This document shows, piece by piece, positions 9,516 through 20,405 of a DNA stretch of 64,000 nt (its first letter is position 1; the number at the start of each line of letters is the position of its first letter). Source of the DNA: Komagataeibacter intermedius TF2 (GTDB taxonomy: Bacteria; Pseudomonadota; Alphaproteobacteria; Acetobacterales; Acetobacteraceae); assembly GCF_000964425.1 (NCBI RefSeq), contig NZ_BANF01000039.1, positions 45,878 through 109,877 of the forward strand. Direction: 5' to 3'. The notes beneath the pieces are model-generated. The model was given only the letters and a program-made list of their open reading frames with translations. It made no database searches and had not been told where the DNA came from. The position numbers were made by a program, and so were the translations under genes.

Positions 9516-10700
9516 ATGGCCCGTTTTGATCCAATTTTCCAGACCGCGCTCGATCATATGGCGGATACGCATACCCGTCGCGTGCTGCGCCCCGTCCAGC
9601 ATGTGGGGGCTGCCACCGTCATCCGTGACGGGCGGGAACTGGTCAATTTCTCATCCAATGACTATCTGGGCCTGTCCCACCATCCCGCACTGGCGGCGCG
9701 GGCTGCCGAATGGCTGCGCCTTGACGGCACCGGGTCTGGCGCATCGCGTCTGGTCACCGGAACCAGCCCGCGCCATATGCACGTCGAGACACGGCTGGCG
9801 GCATTCAAGGGGTGCGAGGGCGCGGTCATCCTGGCCAGCGGATGGCAGGCCAATGCGTCGGTACTGGCGGCGCTGCTGCGACTGGCGGCGGGGCAGGGCG
9901 CGCCGCCGCTGGTTTTCACCGACCGGCTGAACCATGCCAGCCTGCATCAGGGCTGCATGGCTGCCGGGGTGCGGCAGATCCGTTTCCGCCATAACGACCT
10001 GGACCATCTGGACAGCCTGCTGGACCGCCATGCTGGCAACGATCGTGCCATGCGGGTGATCGTGACAGAAAGCGTCTTCAGCATGGATGGCGACCGCACC
10101 GACATTGCACGACTGGCCGCGATTGCGCGGCGGCATGGCGCCTTCACCTATGTTGATGAAGCCCATGCCACCGGCGTGCTGGGCCCGCAGGGACGCGGGC
10201 TGTGCGCCGAATACGAGATCGATCTGGTCATGGGAACGTTCAGCAAGGCGCTGGGCGGCTTCGGGGCGTATGTGGCCGGATCGCGGGCGTTGTGCGACTG
10301 GCTGGTCAATGCGTGTTCGGGCTTCGTGTTCACGACCGCCCCGCCACCCGCGGTTCTGGGGGCAATGGACGCGGCGCTGGAACTTGTGCCCACACTGGAC
10401 GAGGCGCGGGCACGGCTGGCCCGCAATGCCGCACATATCCGCGATGTCATTCAGGGATGCGGCCTGACGTCCGGCCCGTCCACCACGCAGATCATACCGA
10501 TCATGATGGGGGAAGCGACACGCGCGCTGGCCTTCGCGGCCCGGCTTGAGGCCTGTGGCGTTCTGGCTACCGCCATCCGTCCCCCCACGGTCCCGCCCAA
10601 TGGCAGCCGCATCCGACTGGCGCTGAGTGCGGCCCATACCGGCAGCATGATTGACCGGCTGGCCACCGCCATCACCCATGCCGCGCGGGAGAGCGCGTGA
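9516..10700 (+). CDS. bioF: 8-amino-7-oxononanoate synthase (BioF)
   Basis: A PLP-dependent alpha-oxoamine synthase joining pimeloyl-ACP and L-alanine to give KAPA with loss of CO2. Visible signatures are NFSSNDYLGLSHHP near the start, GSGASRLVTGTSPRH, the PLP-contacting YVDEAHATGVLGPQGRG, and the Schiff-base lysine (about K244) in MGTFSKALGGFGAYV. The length is 394 aa from the ATG at 9516, chosen for the AGGAG ten bases upstream. Its stop overlaps the next gene's GTG by 4 bp, so bioF, the bioH-like gene and bioCD form one coupled operon. Confidence 0.96.
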   Translation: MARFDPIFQTALDHMADTHTRRVLRPVQHVGAATVIRDGRELVNFSSNDYLGLSHHPALAARAAEWLRLDGTGSGASRLVTGTSPRHMHVETRLAAFKGCEGAVILASGWQANASVLAALLRLAAGQGAPPLVFTDRLNHASLHQGCMAAGVRQIRFRHNDLDHLDSLLDRHAGNDRAMRVIVTESVFSMDGDRTDIARLAAIARRHGAFTYVDEAHATGVLGPQGRGLCAEYEIDLVMGTFSKALGGFGAYVAGSRALCDWLVNACSGFVFTTAPPPAVLGAMDAALELVPTLDEARARLARNAAHIRDVIQGCGLTSGPSTTQIIPIMMGEATRALAFAARLEACGVLATAIRPPTVPPNGSRIRLALSAAHTGSMIDRLATAITHAARESA

Positions 10701-11371
10701 GCATGCCGGCCTCATCGCTTCCCGTCGTGCTCGTGCACGGCTGGGCGTTCGATCCGTCGTTCTGGGATACGGTCCGTGCCGCCCTTGGTACGATTACAAT
10801 ACAAAGTCAGTGCCTTGATTTCGGCTTCTTCAGCCCACGTCCCGCCATGGACCTGCCGCAGGTTCCCTATGTTGCCGCGGGGCATTCCCTTGGCGCGCTC
10901 TGGCTGCTGCGCCATCATGGGCCCTTGTGTCGCGGGATGGTGCTGATAAACGGTTTCAGCCGGTTCGGGACAGCAACGGATTTTCCCCATGGCATTCCAC
11001 GCCGCGTGATCGAACGCATGCGTGCCGGACTGCTGCGGGACCCCGAAGGCCTGCTGCACGGCTTCCGCCAGCGGGCCGGCATTGATACCCCGGTGCCACC
11101 CCATATCGAGCGTGGCCGGCTGGAGCAGGGACTGCAGGCCCTGATGGATATGGATTGCAGGAATGACCTGAAACGGGCCACGTGCCCCGTTCACATCATT
11201 GCCGGAACAGAAGACGCCATTGCGCCCCCAACCCTGACCCATGCCTGTTTTACGCCCGGCAGTGGTGTGGACGCCCCCCAATGGCTGGATGGTGGACACC
11301 TGCTGCCCCTGACCCATGCCACCACCTGTGCCCGGGCCATTGCGGGCATGACCCGACGGATAACCGCATGA
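10697..11371 (+). CDS. bioH: Pimeloyl-ACP methyl ester carboxylesterase, BioH-like
   Basis: An alpha/beta hydrolase of 224 aa. In the BioC-BioH route the esterase removes the methyl group from pimeloyl-ACP methyl ester, freeing pimeloyl-ACP for BioF. The triad is visible: Ser64 in the GHSLG elbow, Asp173 in GTEDAIAPP and His201 in DGGHLLPLTH. The oxyanion HGWAFD is near the N-terminus. It is shorter than E. coli BioH (256 aa), and the cap region is reduced, so the exact subtype is open, but its place between bioF and bioC strongly supports this role. It overlaps both neighbours by 4 bp. Confidence 0.85.
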   Translation: MSMPASSLPVVLVHGWAFDPSFWDTVRAALGTITIQSQCLDFGFFSPRPAMDLPQVPYVAAGHSLGALWLLRHHGPLCRGMVLINGFSRFGTATDFPHGIPRRVIERMRAGLLRDPEGLLHGFRQRAGIDTPVPPHIERGRLEQGLQALMDMDCRNDLKRATCPVHIIAGTEDAIAPPTLTHACFTPGSGVDAPQWLDGGHLLPLTHATTCARAIAGMTRRITA

Positions 11372-12777
11372 TGACCAGCAAGGACCGCATCGCCACCCGC
11401 TTTGGCGCGGCACGGGGATATGATCAGGCCGCCCGTATCCAGCGTATTGCCGCAACCGAACTGGCACGCCGCATTGCCACCCGGCATGCCGGTGCGCCAC
11501 CCGCGCGCATTCTGGAAGTCGGCTGCGGAACAGGCTTCCTGACCCGGGAGCTCCGCAGGCTGTTCCCAACCGCCCACATCACCGCCACCGACATAGCGCC
11601 CGCCATGCTGGACCGCGTGGCCCGGCATATGCCCGATGACGCGCGTCTGGTACTGCGCCGCATGGATGCCGAAGCCCCGGACGTGAAGGGGCCGTTTGAC
11701 CTGATCTGTTCCAGCATGGCCATGCAGTGGTTCCCGGACCGCACACGCACATTGCGCGCTCTGGCGAACCTGCTGGCGCCAGGGGGGCTAATGGCGATGA
11801 GCACGTTATGCGCAGGCAGCTTCAGGCAGTGGCGGGAGGCATATGCGCAAGCCGGGGTGACGTGTCCCACGCCGGATTACCCAGGCGCAGACCAGCTACA
11901 GGCCGAATGGCCCGCATGCGGCGCAGGGCAGTGGCAGGATGCCGAAATTGTCGACACCCCGGTCTCGCCACTGGCGTTCGTGCAGGAACTGCGCGCCATC
12001 GGGGCCACGCATGTGGAGCATCCACCCGCAACGGGCGCGCAGTTGCGCCGTGTGCTGGCGGCGGCGGAAACAGATGGCCCGTTCGCCATTTCATACCATG
12101 TTGGCTACGGGCTGTTCCGCCGCGCGACGTGGCCGGGCGTGTTCGTCACCGGCACGGATACGGATGTGGGCAAAACGGTGACATCCGCCGCACTGGTACG
12201 TGCATGGAACGCATCGTACTGGAAACCATTGCAGAGCGGCACGGACGATGCCCCGTCCGACAGCACGGGCGTGCAGCATCTGGCAGGTCTGGAACCCGCG
12301 CGTATCCATCCGCCCGCTGCCACGTTCGGGGCATCCCTTTCGCCCGAGGACGCGGCGTCCGTAGCCCATACCCGCATTGATCCCGCCACGATCGCACTGC
12401 CGCGCCATGCGGCCACTAACAGGCCGCTGGTTGTGGAGGGGGCGGGCGGCGTGTTTGTGCCGATTGCCGAAAATTACCTGATGATCGACCTCATGGTCCG
12501 GCTGGCCCTGCCGGTGGTGCTGGTGGCCCGCAGCCAGCTTGGCACGATCAACCATACGCTGCTCAGCCTTGCGGCATTGCGCGCGCGCGGGCTGCATGTG
12601 GCGGGGGTGATCCTGAACGGTGCACCCGAACCCCATGGGCGCAGCGCCATCGAACGCCACGGCCAGGTGCGCATACTGGCCGAATTCCCGCCCATTACCC
12701 CCATGGGGCCGGAAGCGGTGGCGCAACTGGCCGCTCGCCTGCCCACATGGGATCAGATGACGCGGGACAAGTCCTAG
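11368..12777 (+). CDS. BioC-BioD fusion: malonyl-ACP O-methyltransferase and dethiobiotin synthetase
   Basis: One uninterrupted 469-aa frame carries two biotin enzymes. Residues 1 to about 250 are Bio[17 protein letters not shown] at the start, SAM motif [10 protein letters not shown] at about 48-57, ATDIAPAML, and SSMAMQWF. BioC methylates malonyl-ACP to start pimelate synthesis. From about 255 the BioD domain begins with [12 protein letters not shown] (P-loop), then YWKPLQSG and [12 protein letters not shown]; BioD uses ATP and CO2 to close the ureido ring of dethiobiotin. The join is short ([17 protein letters not shown]), with no stop or frameshift. BioC begins the pathway and BioD performs the penultimate step. 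No bioB is present in the window. Confidence 0.93.
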   Translation: MMTSKDRIATRFGAARGYDQAARIQRIAATELARRIATRHAGAPPARILEVGCGTGFLTRELRRLFPTAHITATDIAPAMLDRVARHMPDDARLVLRRMDAEAPDVKGPFDLICSSMAMQWFPDRTRTLRALANLLAPGGLMAMSTLCAGSFRQWREAYAQAGVTCPTPDYPGADQLQAEWPACGAGQWQDAEIVDTPVSPLAFVQELRAIGATHVEHPPATGAQLRRVLAAAETDGPFAISYHVGYGLFRRATWPGVFVTGTDTDVGKTVTSAALVRAWNASYWKPLQSGTDDAPSDSTGVQHLAGLEPARIHPPAATFGASLSPEDAASVAHTRIDPATIALPRHAATNRPLVVEGAGGVFVPIAENYLMIDLMVRLALPVVLVARSQLGTINHTLLSLAALRARGLHVAGVILNGAPEPHGRSAIERHGQVRILAEFPPITPMGPEAVAQLAARLPTWDQMTRDKS

Positions 12778-13451
12778 TAACGGCGGATCAGGCCCGCCAG
12801 CGTACCCTGCACGCTGACCCGGCCAGCCGGCAGTACCCGGGTTTCATACAGGCTGTTGGCGGGGATCAGCGCAATATCGCCACCTTCACGGCGCAGGCGC
12901 TTGAGCGTGACTTCCGCCCCATCAATCAGGGCGACGACGATCTGCCCGTCACTGGCCTGCGCGCCTTCACGGATGATAACCATGTCGCCATCCAGAATAC
13001 CCGCCTCCTGCATGGAATCCCCCGTGACCTCCAGCGCGTAATGGCTGGCCTTTCCCAGCATGGTGGCCGGGACGGTAATGCGGGTGGTTTCCGGCGTGAT
13101 CGCCTCGATGGGGTTGCCTGCGGCGATGCGCCCCACAAAGGGCACGTCCACCACGCCCGCCAGTATCGCGGGGGCGGGCACGCTGTCCGGCACAGGCGTG
13201 GGCGAATCGGACGGGGCAGGCGTGGGCGGCACATCGATATCAGGCAGACGCAGGATTTCCAGCGCGCGGGCGCGATGATGCCTGCGGTGCAGGAAGCCCC
13301 GTTCCTCCAGCGCCGAGATCAGACGGTGAATCCCGGATTTGGAGCGCAGGCCCAGCGCATCCTTCATCTCATCAAACGATGGGGAAAAACCCGTCCTGCG
13401 CAGGTGGCCGTCAATAAACAGCAAAAGCTCATGTTGTTTCTTGGTGAGCAT
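12774..13451 (-). CDS. lexA: LexA repressor
   Basis: The SOS repressor and self-cleaving peptidase, 225 aa. The N-terminal winged helix begins [17 protein letters not shown] and includes [21 protein letters not shown] Pro-rich linker spans about 73-97. The autocleavage site is Ala111-Gly112 in GRIAAGNP, and the catalytic pair is Ser146 (GDSMQEAG) and Lys184 (VTLKRL). AAGGA lies 8 bases before the ATG. A GTTC-N7-GTTC direct repeat, the alphaproteobacterial LexA box, lies 75 bp upstream, which fits autoregulation. Its stop codon shares the palindrome CTAG with the stop of the convergent bioCD gene. Confidence 0.97.
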   Translation of the reverse strand: MLTKKQHELLLFIDGHLRRTGFSPSFDEMKDALGLRSKSGIHRLISALEERGFLHRRHHRARALEILRLPDIDVPPTPAPSDSPTPVPDSVPAPAILAGVVDVPFVGRIAAGNPIEAITPETTRITVPATMLGKASHYALEVTGDSMQEAGILDGDMVIIREGAQASDGQIVVALIDGAEVTLKRLRREGGDIALIPANSLYETRVLPAGRVSVQGTLAGLIRRY

Positions 13452-13525
13452 GCCACATATCCTTCTGCCGCTGGCGCTGTCGCCGGGTCCGAAACGCGAT
13501 GGAACAAATCAAAAACCTGTCTCGT

Positions 13526-13540
13526 GTTCTACATTGGTTC
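13526..13540. promoter_or_regulatory. LexA box, GTTC-N7-GTTC
   Basis: GTTC, seven bases (TACATTG), then GTTC: an exact match to the direct-repeat SOS box known from Alphaproteobacteria such as Rhodobacter. It lies between moeA and lexA, 75 bp before the lexA start codon, where autorepression would act. Confidence 0.8.
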
Positions 13541-13569
13541 CACACGCTCCGTCAACCGGCATCCAACAC

Positions 13570-14778
13570 CTATTCCAGAACGCGGTCGATACGGATGATC
13601 TCGCACGGATCGCCCGCCTTCGCCGGTGGCGCATTGGGCGCACGCAGGACCAGCGCCGCACTTTCAGCCAGCACATGCAGCATGGCCGAATCCTGAACGG
13701 GGAAGGGCGTGGCCACCAGTCGCCCGTTCCCGTCATGATCCAGACGCGCGCGCAGATGATCCATGCGCCGGTCGTTTTCGGGCACGTCCGCCCCCAGGAC
13801 AGCGTGTTCAGGCGGCATGACCGGCATGGCAAGCCCCGCCATGCGACGCAGGGCAGGCAGGACGAACACGACCGAGCAGACAAACGCCGCCACGGGGTTA
13901 CCCGGCAGCCCGATAAAGGGCAGGCGCTCCAGGTGCCCGTACATGAGCGGACGGCCCGGCCGCATGGCGATTTTCCAGAAATCGGTTTTCAGCCCGACCT
14001 GTTCCAGCCCACGCCGCACAAGATCATGGCTGCCCACGCTGGCGCCGCCCGCGGTCAGCAGCATGTCTACGCCATCAACCATGCGTTCCAGCGTGGCAAG
14101 GTCGGCCATGTCATCGCGCACGACCGGCAGCATGACCGGTTCGGCTCCCGCCGCACGCAGCAGGGCAGCCAGCATGGGGGTATTGGAATTGACGATCTGT
14201 CCCGCCCCGATCCCGCTACCGGGCAGCAGCAGTTCATCCCCCGTCGCGGCAATGGCCACGCGCGGACGGCGCGTTACCTGCACCCAGGCATGGCTGGCGG
14301 CCGCGGCAAGGCCGATGTCACGCGCGGACAGCCTGCGGCCTGCGGGAATGATGTCCTGACCTTCGGCAAAATCCTGCCCCTTCCGCCGGATATAGGTGCC
14401 GGGCGCAAGGGTGGTCGTGGTGGTCACGGATTGCCCTTCGGCCTGTGCGTTTTCCTGGATCAGGATGGCGTCCGCACCAGATGGCACGACCGCGCCGGTG
14501 AAAATGCGCACGCATTCCCCCGGTCCGACCTGCCCCGCAAAAGGATGGCCCGCAGGCGCCGATCCGATACAGGTCAGGCGCGTGCCCTGTGCCGACAGGT
14601 CCGCCGCGCGCACGGCATACCCATCCATGGACGAGACATCGGCCGGGGGATTGGACAGCCGTGAAATGACGGGGGCCGCGCTGACACGCCCACAGGCATC
14701 GGTCAGGGCCACGACCTCGGCAGGGAGGGGAAACACCCCGTCCAGAATCCGTTTGCGCGCTTCCGGGACGCTCAACAT
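13570..14778 (-). CDS. moeA: Molybdopterin molybdenumtransferase (MoeA)
   Basis: It inserts molybdate into adenylylated molybdopterin, completing the molybdenum cofactor. Family marks are SSMDGYAVRAAD near the N-terminus, RIFTGAVVPSGADAI, VAIAATGDELL, NSNTPML, LTAGGASVGSHD, and LPFIGLPGNPVAAFV. The ATG at 14778 (402 aa) has AAGGAG about 11 bases upstream; a GTG at 14790 would add four residues but lies directly against that site. The cofactor is required by the aldehyde dehydrogenase encoded about 4 kb away. It is followed by lexA in the same direction with a separate regulated promoter between them. Confidence 0.95.
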   Translation of the reverse strand: MLSVPEARKRILDGVFPLPAEVVALTDACGRVSAAPVISRLSNPPADVSSMDGYAVRAADLSAQGTRLTCIGSAPAGHPFAGQVGPGECVRIFTGAVVPSGADAILIQENAQAEGQSVTTTTTLAPGTYIRRKGQDFAEGQDIIPAGRRLSARDIGLAAAASHAWVQVTRRPRVAIAATGDELLLPGSGIGAGQIVNSNTPMLAALLRAAGAEPVMLPVVRDDMADLATLERMVDGVDMLLTAGGASVGSHDLVRRGLEQVGLKTDFWKIAMRPGRPLMYGHLERLPFIGLPGNPVAAFVCSVVFVLPALRRMAGLAMPVMPPEHAVLGADVPENDRRMDHLRARLDHDGNGRLVATPFPVQDSAMLHVLAESAALVLRAPNAPPAKAGDPCEIIRIDRVLE

Positions 14779-14937
14779 CGTGCACTGCACTCCTTTTTTT
14801 ACCCATTGTGGACGAATTTAATCAGAAATATCGGTTGGGGTGCTTGACCTGCGCCTTGTGTATGCGCATTTTCCGCCCACTTGAACCACTGCTGTACCTG
14901 AATGTTCCAGCAGCGGCAAAGCAGTGCTGAGGATATC

Positions 14938-15105
14938 ATGGCCAAGACCAACACCATCCAGATCAAACTCGTCTCCACGGCGGACACCGGCTACTTCTAC
15001 GTGACCAAGAAGAATGCCCGTGCCCAGACCGGCAAGATGGAAATGCGCAAATACGACCCCGTCGCCCGCAAGCACGTGGCCTTCCGCGAAGCGAAGATCA
15101 AATAA
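14938..15105 (+). CDS. rpmG: 50S ribosomal protein L33
   Basis: A 55-aa ribosomal protein starting [18 protein letters not shown] and ending [17 protein letters not shown], matching the alphaproteobacterial L33 form without the zinc-binding cysteines. GAGGA lies four bases before the ATG. An in-frame ATG upstream at 14902 lacks family support. A strong terminator follows, so it is probably a single-gene transcript. Confidence 0.95.
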   Translation: MAKTNTIQIKLVSTADTGYFYVTKKNARAQTGKMEMRKYDPVARKHVAFREAKIK

Positions 15106-15125
15106 TCTTCCGCGCAAACGGATAC

Positions 15126-15159
15126 AAAAAAACCCCGGGGACGTTCCCGGGGTTTTTTT
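15126..15159. terminator. Bidirectional intrinsic terminator between rpmG and ftsB
   Basis: A-run, CCCCGGGGA, a short loop, TCCCGGGG and a seven-T run. The A-run and T-run on opposite sides make it work for rpmG on the plus strand and for the eno-ftsB operon on the minus strand. Confidence 0.9.
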
Positions 15160-15178
15160 GTGCCTGCCACGCAGGGAA

Positions 15179-15508
15179 TCAGTACAGGTGGTCGTGCTCA
15201 CCATAGGGGACGACGATTTCATCCTGCCGGGCAAGGTTCTGCATGGAACGCGCGCGTTCATCCAGCAGGTCGGTATCCAGCGCTCCTTCCTTCAGCCCGC
15301 GCACGCGGCGCAGCCATACGTCCTGTTCCGCAGCCGCGTCCTTCTGCGCGGAACGCGCTTCATCCAGCAGGTGCAGCTGTGCGGCATAACTGTGCAGCCC
15401 ATGTTCGCCCCGCATGACATTCCAGCCGAAATAGGCCGTAAGCCCGATGAACAGGGCAGGGGGAATGGTGGCGCCCATCACACGCCGTATGATCTTACCC
15501 AGCTGCAT
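15179..15508 (-). CDS. ftsB: Septum formation initiator, FtsB/DivIC-like
   Basis: A 109-aa bitopic protein. Residues about 13-33 (GATIPPALFIGLTAYFGWNV) form the single membrane span, followed by a periplasmic coiled coil (HSYAAQLHLLDEARSAQKDAA). FtsB proteins join FtsL and FtsQ in the divisome and help activate septal peptidoglycan synthesis. Gene order eno-ftsB, with a gap of about 60 bases here, is widespread in Proteobacteria and supports the assignment, since coiled-coil proteins diverge quickly. Confidence 0.85.
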   Translation of the reverse strand: MQLGKIIRRVMGATIPPALFIGLTAYFGWNVMRGEHGLHSYAAQLHLLDEARSAQKDAAAEQDVWLRRVRGLKEGALDTDLLDERARSMQNLARQDEIVVPYGEHDHLY

Positions 15509-15569
15509 CGTATTCCTTTTCCTGCCTTGCCCTGTTGCCGGACGGGATTACCCCGTCCGGCATGGCGTG

Positions 15570-17472
<1,903 letters not shown>

Positions 17473-17540
17473 TATTCAGGAAAATCATAAAGAAATTTCT
17501 GATGAAGCTATTTTTTAAATCGTCGCCAATCCAGACAATA

Positions 17541-17575
17541 AAAAAACCCCGGCATGCACCGCATGCCGGGGTTTT
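17541..17575. terminator. Bidirectional intrinsic terminator
   Basis: An A-run, an 11-bp perfect stem (CCCCGGCATGC and its complement) with a 3-nt loop, then TTTT. It lies between the convergent DUF3429 gene and the aldehyde dehydrogenase operon and can end both transcripts. Confidence 0.9.
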
Positions 17576-17596
17576 CCGTATTCAGGCCATGACCGC

Positions 17597-19918
17597 CTAG
17601 CTGTTCTGCAGACCCCGCAGAACATCCGCCGGGCGGACCGGCATGTGACGCAGGCGCACGCCCACGGCGTTGAAGATGGCATTGCCAATGGCAGGCCCGA
17701 CCACCGTCGTGCCGGGTTCACCCAGACCCATCGGCTTTTCGGTGCTGGGCAGGAACTCGATGTCCATTTCCGGCGTGTCGGCAATACGCAGCGGCGTGTA
17801 GGTGTTCAGGTTACGGTCAACCGGCATGCCGTTCACGATTTCCGTATTTTCGAACAGGGCCATGCTCAGCCCCCACAGCGCGGCGCCCTCGGTCTGGGCC
17901 TTCGCGCCATCGGGATCGACCACGGTGCCGGCATCGACGACAATGGTCAGCTTCTGGCATGTCACCACGCCCGTGCTGCGGTCCACATGCACCTGCGCCA
18001 CGCAGCCGATCCATGTCGGCATGCCGCGTTCCTGTCCGGCCGTGGTGGCAAGGCCCATCGCGGTGTCCTTGGGCAGGGTGGTCTTGCCCCAGTTCACCTT
18101 TTCCATAAGCCTGCGCACGACAGCGGCCTGACGCAGCGCGCCGCCAACGGAATCGGGTGCCTGCCCCTTGTTCCGGCCCTGCGCGGTCAGCAGTTCAAGG
18201 CGGAACTGGGCGGGATCCTTTTTCTGGCGGTGCGCGACCTCATCAAGGAAACACTCGATCCCCCAGCTGGTCCAGCCGGGACTGACCGAACGCAGCCAGC
18301 CGGGACGGAAGGTCTTTTCCGCCAGGTCGTTACGCAGCGCACGCACCCGGAAGGCGCCAACTTCATACCAGTGATCGCCACCAGCGATGGCAAACTGGTC
18401 ATACGGCTTGCCATCCACGCCCTTTTCCATGAACGCTTCGGCCATCACACCCGTAGGCCAGCCTGCTGCAGCCTGATAATCCATGGAGGTGATCCGGTCA
18501 CTGCCGTCAAAGGCCATGCGTACGCGCTGGACCGAAGGCGAACGGAAGGAATCGAACTGCATGTCATCCGACCGAGTCAGGATCAGCTTGACCGGCTTGC
18601 CACCCAGCGCCTTGGACGCAAGGGCGGCCGGGATCATGTAATCCCCGTTCAGACGGCGGCCAAATCCGCCACCTAGCAGGTAGCTGCGCAGGATGACCTT
18701 GGATTCCGGCACCTGCAGCGACTTGGCCAGCGTGGGCAGGATCAGGCTCTGCCACTGGTTACCCGCATGGATTTCGTACACGCCGTCCTTTTCAAAGGCC
18801 AGCGCATTGGTCGGTTCCAGCTGGTAATGCAGCACGGATGCACAGGTATATTCCTGTTCCATGACCGTATGCGCGCTGCTGAAGGCCTGGTCCACGCCAT
18901 CATCATTGAAGATGTAGACGCCGCCATCCTTGTTGCTGATCAGTTCGCGCCCGCGGTCCTGAATGTCGCGTTCGGACGTGTGGATCGTCTCGCCCGGCGT
19001 CCAGTCAACCTTCAGCGCATCTGTCGCGCGGATGGCAGCGCTGTAGCTTTCGGCCAGCACCACAACCCAGCCCTGAACAACCTCGGACGGATCCTCGATC
19101 AGCAGATAACGGACATAACCCTTGATCTTCTTGGCGTCGGTATCGTCAACCGAACGCACCCTGGAGCCATAGCGCGTGGGCGGCATCTTGGGCCGGGCAT
19201 ACAGCATGCCCTCCACCCTGGCGTCGATTCCGTAAATGGCCGTGCCGTTGGTCTTGGCGGGAATATCCAGCGCCTTGAGTTCGGCATTGCCGATCAGCCT
19301 GCGCTCGCTGGCGGGCTTGAGCGGCAGCCTGGCCATTTCCTCCGGCGTGAAGGAATGGGACGGATGCCCCTTGGCCACAATGTCGCCAAAGCTGATCTGC
19401 TTGCCACCGGCACTGACAATGCTGTTGGCGACGGTACACTTGTCCGGCGTGGTGCCCAGCAGGCGGGCGCCTTCCTCCACCATGGCCGTGCGCGTCGCGG
19501 CGCCGGCCTGGCGGAAGACATCCCATGTCATCCACACCGACCAGCTGCCACCGGTGACCATCAGGCCCCATTTGGGGTCGGTGTCCACGTAATTGATGCG
19601 GACCTTGCTCCAGTCGGCTTCCATTTCATCCGCGATGATGCGGGCGAGGGCAGTGCCGATATGCTGGCCCATTTCCGCGCGGATGATGTTGACCGTGATT
19701 TCCCCATCGGGTGCGATCGAACACCAGATGGTGGGTTCGAACGCCCCGTCCCCCGGCAGCGACCGGTCGAGCGGGAAAATCTGGTTGGCGGATGATGGAC
19801 GCGCGAAGCCAAACATGACGCCGGCGCCCAGAGAGGTGACAAGGAAGCCGCGACGTGACAGGGAAGCCTGTTCACGGCGTCCGTCCTTGCCAAGGCGGAA
19901 GCGGTTTAATCTACCCAT
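17597..19918 (-). CDS. Membrane aldehyde dehydrogenase, large molybdopterin subunit
   Basis: A 773-aa catalytic subunit of the AldFGH-type aldehyde dehydrogenase of acetic acid bacteria, which oxidises acetaldehyde to acetate on the periplasmic side. It belongs to the xanthine dehydrogenase family. Residues about 20-45 hold a twin-arginine-type signal (SLSRRGFLVTSLGAGVMFGFA), consistent with export of a folded cofactor protein. Cofactor regions include SYLLGGGFGRRL and the C-terminal GLGEPGTTVVGPA with the probable catalytic Glu. The sequence is very close to the vinegar-strain enzyme I remember, once described as a PQQ protein but of molybdenum type. The ATG at 19918 overlaps the small subunit by 8 bp. 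Subunit letters differ between species, so no symbol is given. Confidence 0.95.
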   Translation of the reverse strand: MGRLNRFRLGKDGRREQASLSRRGFLVTSLGAGVMFGFARPSSANQIFPLDRSLPGDGAFEPTIWCSIAPDGEITVNIIRAEMGQHIGTALARIIADEMEADWSKVRINYVDTDPKWGLMVTGGSWSVWMTWDVFRQAGAATRTAMVEEGARLLGTTPDKCTVANSIVSAGGKQISFGDIVAKGHPSHSFTPEEMARLPLKPASERRLIGNAELKALDIPAKTNGTAIYGIDARVEGMLYARPKMPPTRYGSRVRSVDDTDAKKIKGYVRYLLIEDPSEVVQGWVVVLAESYSAAIRATDALKVDWTPGETIHTSERDIQDRGRELISNKDGGVYIFNDDGVDQAFSSAHTVMEQEYTCASVLHYQLEPTNALAFEKDGVYEIHAGNQWQSLILPTLAKSLQVPESKVILRSYLLGGGFGRRLNGDYMIPAALASKALGGKPVKLILTRSDDMQFDSFRSPSVQRVRMAFDGSDRITSMDYQAAAGWPTGVMAEAFMEKGVDGKPYDQFAIAGGDHWYEVGAFRVRALRNDLAEKTFRPGWLRSVSPGWTSWGIECFLDEVAHRQKKDPAQFRLELLTAQGRNKGQAPDSVGGALRQAAVVRRLMEKVNWGKTTLPKDTAMGLATTAGQERGMPTWIGCVAQVHVDRSTGVVTCQKLTIVVDAGTVVDPDGAKAQTEGAALWGLSMALFENTEIVNGMPVDRNLNTYTPLRIADTPEMDIEFLPSTEKPMGLGEPGTTVVGPAIGNAIFNAVGVRLRHMPVRPADVLRGLQNS

Positions 19919-20384
19919 TTGATGCATCTCCGCGTGCGGTGGCCGCGGCCTTCTTGATGGCCTCACGAATGCGAATGTAAGTCATGCACCGGCACAGGCT
20001 GCCAGCCATGACGGCATCGATTTCCTCATCCGTGGGAGAGGGGTAATCCTTCAGCAGGCTTATGGCCTGCATGATCTGCCCGGACTGGCAGTAGCCGCAC
20101 TGCGGCACCTGGATTTCACGCCAGACCTGCTGCACGGGATGATTACCCTCGGGATCGATGCCTTCGATCGTGGTGATGTCAGCGCCTTCGGCGGCGCTGA
20201 TGGGGGTCACGCAGGAACGGGTGGCCCGGCCACCGATATGGATGGTGCACGCACCACACATGCCGATGCCGCAACCGAATTTCGTTCCGGTCAGGCCAAC
20301 TTCGTCACGGATGACCCACAGCAGGGGGGTATCACCCGGTACGTCAACGGTTACTTCCCGTCCATTGAGGCGAAAGGTCGTCAT
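19911..20384 (-). CDS. Membrane aldehyde dehydrogenase, [2Fe-2S] small subunit
   Basis: A 157-aa electron-transfer subunit with two [2Fe-2S] clusters, as in the small subunit of the xanthine dehydrogenase family. The plant-ferredoxin-type cluster uses Cys38, 43, 46 and 58 (FGCGIGMCGACT). The second uses Cys96, 99, 131 and 133 (QCGYCQSGQ and LCRCM). All eight ligands are present. It lacks its own signal peptide and probably crosses the membrane with the Tat-bearing large subunit. It sits between the cytochrome and large-subunit genes, overlapping the latter by 8 bp, in one operon. Confidence 0.95.
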   Translation of the reverse strand: MTTFRLNGREVTVDVPGDTPLLWVIRDEVGLTGTKFGCGIGMCGACTIHIGGRATRSCVTPISAAEGADITTIEGIDPEGNHPVQQVWREIQVPQCGYCQSGQIMQAISLLKDYPSPTDEEIDAVMAGSLCRCMTYIRIREAIKKAAATARGDASNG

Positions 20385-20405
20385 GTTCTAGCTCCGTCTT
20401 TCAGC

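Noticed and set aside
9446..9517. Longer bioA start overlapping bioF
   Set aside because: The first 24 residues are unconserved, and the ATG at 9445 has a good GGAG site at proper spacing.
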